DNA from: CAYWNA01 sp964459305
Lineage (GTDB): Bacteria > Planctomycetota > Planctomycetia > Pirellulales > Pirellulaceae
Direction of reading: 5' to 3'
Length of the DNA stretch: 7,762 nucleotides
Assembly: GCA_964459305.1 (NCBI GenBank)
Contig: CAYWNA010000414.1
Coordinates: 1 to 7,762 of the forward strand
Under the pieces are notes generated by a model that was not told the origin of the DNA, did no database searches, and worked only from the letters and a program-made list of their open reading frames with translations. Shown here in pieces: positions 4,933 through 7,762 of the stretch. Every line of letters starts with the position of its first letter. Position 1 is the stretch's first letter. A program made the position numbers and the translations under genes.

Positions 4933-6474
4933 ATGTCCGCAATGACACGCCGTACTTTTCTGAAAGCCTCGTCGGGCGCCCTCGGCGCCTGTGCGTTCGG
5001 TGCGCCGATGACGGCCTCGTTTGCAGGTGAAGATAGGCCGAACGATAAGCAGGCGAGAATCTACACAGTGTATGTCCGCACTGCGCCGTCTCCGGACGAC
5101 ACAGACCTCAGGCCGATGCCCAACGACGAGATCACTCAGCGGCTGCAAAAGGAGTGCGACGGCGTGGAATTCGTGGTCAGGGACTTGACCCAGGGTGCCG
5201 GGATGGACTCGGTTCTGAACGAGATGAAGGACCTCAAGAACCTGCATTACGACGGGGTCATTATTTGTGGTTGCCCCAGGGATCGCGACATGCTCAGGTC
5301 CGGGCTGCCAACCATCAATGTGGCCGTCGTGAATGACTTCATGAATGCGCCGTATCCCTTGTTCAAGAAGAATCGAGTCATCGATGCTTTCTTAGACCCT
5401 TGGCGGTTCTCCGAGGACCCGGCTGTCGGGGAGCGAATGCTTCAGGATCTGGTGGACAAAGTGAAATTGATCGGAATGCTGAAACGGATGAAGAAGGAGC
5501 GCATCCTCACGGTGACCGATTCGCAATTCGTGAATGTCATTTACGGCGATGTGCGCAAGAACCCGCCTGCGGGCTACAACGAGATGATCCTGGGCGCCAT
5601 CGACGAGGTGTTCGGTACGCAGGTGACGAAGATCGGCACCAAGGAAGTCGTCGAGGACAAGGACATCCAGGACCTGTGGCACAACGAGAGCCAGGAAGCT
5701 AACGAGATCGCGCAACGGTGGATTCGTAGTGCGAAGAAAATGATGAACACGATCGAGTCCGAGGTAGTCCGGTCGGCCAAAGTGTATCTGGCGATGAGAA
5801 TGCTCATGGAGAAATACGACGCCACGGCAATGGCGTTCCATATCCGGACGCTGATTGCGAATCGACGGCGCGAGGACTATGTGACCCCGGCATTAGCGAC
5901 ATCCGAGTTCCAGTTGAACAACGTCGTTGCGAAGTGCCAGTCTCACTTGAACATCATCCTGTCTGAAATGCTGCTGCAGTACGCGTATGGCCGGCCCAGT
6001 ATGCTTGGCGACTATTCGGTGGACACCTACAACAACATGTCCGCGGTCCAGCATTGCGAGGGACCGTGGAACGCCTGGGGCGACGAGCGGCGTGTTCCGT
6101 ACTATCTGGTCGATCATCGAGAACGGCCCATTCGAGGACGTTCGATGCCGGGTGTCAGCGCGGCTTCATGGATCCTGTATCCTCCCAACGAGCCGGTAAC
6201 CATGTGGCAGATCGATGTGCTCAGCAAGGAGGTACTGATCCATACCGGGACCACGGTGCCCATGCTCTCGGGGGCGAAACGGTATCGAGACCATTTCTAC
6301 GAGATGATGTGACGAACCAAGATCGTGGCGTCAGTTGACGCCAACAAGGTCTTGCGCTACGTCTACCCCGAGAAGTACGGCATGCACAAGTGCGCGACAT
6401 TCGGTGATTTCCGCGAGCGGATCAAGGATATTGCGACGCTGATCGGCTTCACCGTGATCGAAGAAGACGCGTAG
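4933..6474 (+). CDS. Tat-exported L-fucose/L-arabinose isomerase-like protein with in-frame UGA at codon 460
   Basis: With the standard stop the product has 459 residues (4933-6312); the same frame continues for 53 residues to TAG 6472-6474, 513 codons in all. Residues 4-31 form a Tat signal: MTRRTFLK with the twin Arg at 6-7, a moderately hydrophobic stretch, and probable cleavage after SFA31. The mature part has alpha/beta segments (YDGVIICGCP, LPTINVAVV) and a C-terminal part with SEFQLNNVV, LGDYSVDTYNN (358-368) and His374, resembling the metal-binding half of fucose/arabinose isomerases, which interconvert aldoses and ketoses. Export of such a fold is unusual. The extension (RTKIVASVDANKV, FGDFRERIKDIATLIGF) looks like the normal end of the domain: basic and amphipathic with a terminal EEDA. 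So the family's full length probably includes it and the TGA interrupts it. Selenocysteine, nonsense mutation and base error all remain possible. Isomerase activity is inferred, not shown. Confidence 0.8.
6310..6312 (+). other. In-frame UGA: candidate selenocysteine codon or nonsense mutation
   Basis: TGA follows ATG ATG and is followed in frame by Arg-Thr-Lys. One base change from TGC or TGT would give Cys-Arg-Thr-Lys. Other genes here use TGA as a true stop (small ORF), and TGG encodes Trp, so a global code change is not supported. Confidence 0.5.
6326..6343 (+). promoter_or_regulatory. Stem-loop just after the in-frame UGA, bSECIS-like placement
   Basis: TGGCGTCA and TGACGCCA form a perfect 8-bp inverted repeat with only GT between; realistically seven pairs close a loop AGTT (6333-6336). 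The stem begins 13 bases after the TGA and the loop about 20 bases after it. Known bacterial SECIS elements place the apical loop roughly 16-37 bases after UGA with a G among the first two loop bases; here the second is G. The stem is also coding (Val-Ala-Ser-Val-Asp-Ala), so chance is not excluded. Confidence 0.4.
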
Positions 6475-6482
6475 CGACAACC

Positions 6483-6502
6483 ACCCGGCAACAGGACCGG
6501 GT
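6483..6502 (+). terminator. Hairpin just after the TAG of the isomerase-like gene
   Basis: ACCCGG (6483-6488) and CCGGGT (6497-6502) make a perfect 6-bp stem with an 8-base loop, 9 bases after the TAG at 6472-6474. No T-tract follows. A GC palindrome, GCCGCCGGCGGC, comes shortly after at 6516-6527. The placement right after the TAG, not the TGA, mildly supports the longer reading frame. Confidence 0.3.
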
Positions 6503-6549
6503 CCACTCGCTGTATGCCGCCGGCGGCCAGGTTTGTCCGTTTTCCGGAT

Positions 6550-6613
6550 GTAGCCGAAGTCGCCAGACTTTGGCCGACGAAGGGAAAAACCAAACTTTGG
6601 CGAGTTCGGCTAC
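6550..6613. repeat. Long near-perfect inverted repeat (24-bp arms, 16-base loop)
   Basis: The arm 6550-6573 (GTAGCCGAAGTCGCCAG...TTTGG) pairs with 6590-6613 (CCAAACTTTGGCGAGTTCGGCTAC...) with three mismatches in 24 positions, two of them near the loop. The loop is rich in A. It lies between the isomerase-like gene and the next start. It may be a dispersed intergenic repeat or small transposon-derived hairpin, or a strong RNA structure acting as a transcript boundary. Confidence 0.7.
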
Positions 6614-6666
6614 GAGCCAGACTTGCCCGCCGGCTGTATGTGTTTCTCCCCACCCTGTCCAGCCTC

Positions 6667-6673
6667 AAAGGAG
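6667..6673 (+). promoter_or_regulatory. Ribosome binding site deciding start 6680
   Basis: AAAGGAG lies 6 bases before ATG 6680. This favours 6680 over an in-frame ATG at 6623, which would put a non-hydrophobic run before the signal peptide. Confidence 0.65.
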
Positions 6674-6679
6674 CACGCC

Positions 6680-7309
6680 ATGAGCCGATCGTCCTTTCAC
6701 GGAATTGTCCTCCTGCTCTTGCTGCTGCCTTGTCTTGGCAGCGGCGCCCGAGGGAGCGAGCCGGTAATGCCGGCCTCGGTCGATCAGGGCGAGATCGACC
6801 TTCGCATCGGCGGTATCGGTGGCGTGTATTTCCTGGTATCGCCCGGCGAGTTGATTGTTGACGTCGAGAAACGCGACCTGAACCGGGCCAACCGGCGGAC
6901 CGAGTTGAGGGCCATCCTGGTAGGGCCCGACCGCCGCGTGCTTGCGGAGGCCACGATTCCCGACGACGGAAAGCCGCGCGGCAGCGGCATGGGGCCGCCG
7001 CGGCGAGTGCGGCTGACGACACGCGTCGAGCGAAAGGGGGTCTACGGACTGAACATCACTGTGTCGCGGGATCGCTACGGCGAGTGCATCGCCTGGGGCT
7101 TCCGCACGAGCTGCTCGCACTATCTGATCGAGACGGCGCGCGGGCATCGCGACAGACCCCATGAAGAGCCGATTGTACTGCTTTCTTCCAGGACTATCGG
7201 TGGCTTCTCACGCCTTACCGGAAGACCGTTTACGGCCGGCCCGGAGAGCAAGGCGAGATCGTCTTCCAGCTCCATAACAACTCGCTACGGAAGAAGACGA
7301 TCGAGCTAG
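6680..7309 (+). pseudogene. N-terminal part of a secreted protein, frame broken near 7165-7200
   Basis: Residues 1-25 are a clear Sec signal peptide (MSRSSFHG, six Leu, CLGSGARG). The following 140 residues are strand-rich: IDLRIGGIGGVYFLVSPGEL, VDVEKRDLN, RAILVGPDRRVLAEA, TTRVERKGVYGLNITV, then CIAWGFRTSCSHYLIETARG and HRDRPHEEPIVLLS. This resembles N-terminal beta-sandwich regions of large secreted planctomycete proteins that continue into sialidase-like propellers; I cannot name a family with certainty. After about residue 168 the frame turns Ser/Arg-rich (RSSSSSITTRYGRRRSS) and stops at 7307-7309, while another frame takes over with good protein character. The gene is therefore interrupted by an indel or an internal deletion; two short proteins are less likely. 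Confidence 0.7.
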
Positions 7310-7755
7310 GTCTGGATTTCCCGGCGGCGCAGTGGCCGGCCAGTTTGTCGCTGGCGCGTGTTGAGGTCGCCGCCAGGCGGTCGGCACCGGTCGCGGTGCA
7401 ATACACCATCCCGGCCGACGGCGAGACACGTGTCTGTCATCTGCGTGCCACGCCGGTCGAGGCCCCGGAGTTCTCGACCTACTCGACGTTGACGGTGAAA
7501 GCCGGCACGCCGCCTGCCATGCGACCGCTCGACATGCCGCTGGTGCTAAAGCCCTATCGGCACGAAAACGAGTTGTTCGGCTACCTGCCCCGGTATCCGG
7601 TCGATAACCAAGTGTACTTCGACCTGCAGAACCGGCCGTTCATTGCGACCCCGGCTGGATTGAAGATGGAGAGCGACAGGGCCTGGACCATGTCTGACCT
7701 GCGGACTGCCGTGCGGGCCAGATGCGCCAAGCACTTCTGTTTGGCCTTCGCCTGA
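7165..7755 (+). pseudogene. C-terminal continuation of the same secreted protein, in another frame
   Basis: The frame is open from a TGA at 7162-7164 to TGA at 7753-7755 and overlaps the first part. From about 7186 it reads FFQDYRWLLTPYRKTVYGRP, then GEQGEIVFQLHNNS and LRKKTIELGLDFP, an Ig/NEW3-like beta-sandwich; YTIPADGETRVCHLRATPVE follows. KPYRHENELFGYLPRYPVDN and VYFDLQNRPFI with a later W-x-x-S-D-L look like the first blade of a propeller. No start codon with a ribosome binding site exists at its head (a TTG at 7345 lies mid-domain), so it is not an independent gene. The end, RARCAKHFCLAFA, loses the expected character, so a second lesion near 7700-7755 is possible; the window ends before this can be tested. 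Family: unnamed, possibly sialidase-related. Confidence 0.65.
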
Positions 7756-7762
7756 TGGGCTT

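Noticed and set aside
6310..6312. Alternative genetic code in which TGA is an ordinary sense codon
   Set aside because: TGA ends the small ORF one base before a coupled start, and only one gene in the window contains an internal TGA, so reassignment throughout the genome is unlikely.
6623..6679. Upstream in-frame ATG for the secreted protein
   Set aside because: It would add a Pro/Cys-rich stretch before the signal peptide and lacks a ribosome binding site, while 6680 has both.

Overview
The window is GC-rich, and its gene content (a BNR-repeat sialidase-like protein, a right-handed beta-helix protein, a Tat-exported sugar-isomerase-like protein and a large secreted protein with a second propeller-like start) fits the carbohydrate-degrading accessory genome of a planctomycete or a close PVC relative. 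This assignment is an inference from protein style; no rRNA or marker gene is present.

Left part, minus strand: a secreted sialidase/BNR-repeat protein whose 3' end lies outside the window (1-682), a 320-base spacer with small inverted repeats, then an intact classical short-chain dehydrogenase/reductase (1003-1770). A 153-base intergenic region separates this gene from a divergent plus-strand pair: a 55-codon small ORF (1924-2091) whose stop sits one base before the start of a 466-residue beta-helix protein (2093-3493). A probable terminator follows at 3544-3570.

Middle part (3571-4932): about 1.36 kb with no intact gene. It holds a minus-strand coding remnant split by a one-base frameshift in a run of six A/T pairs, a 529-bp remnant bounded by perfect 21-bp inverted repeats that encloses the C-terminal part of an IS4-family transposase, and an unassigned stretch. 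The 130 bases before the next gene contain two hairpins and a repeated 7-mer.

Right part, plus strand: a Tat-exported protein resembling L-fucose/L-arabinose isomerases (4933-6312). Its TGA stop is followed in the same frame by 53 further codons that look fully coding, ending at a TAG (6472-6474). A perfect 8-bp stem-loop starts 13 bases after the TGA with its apical loop about 20 bases downstream, the placement expected of a bacterial SECIS element. This is the most interesting signal in the window: it is either an undescribed selenoprotein (or other readthrough), a recent nonsense mutation, or a base error. After a 64-bp near-perfect inverted repeat comes a secreted protein gene (6680-7755) split into two frames, probably by an indel or internal deletion.

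The 3580-7755 interval thus carries several independent lesions (IS remnant, two frameshifts, one in-frame TGA). That weighs toward gene decay or sequence error and must be set against the selenoprotein reading. The intact genes suggest uptake and processing of complex glycans, with the SDR and isomerase-like protein acting on released sugars, but no operon linking them all is visible.
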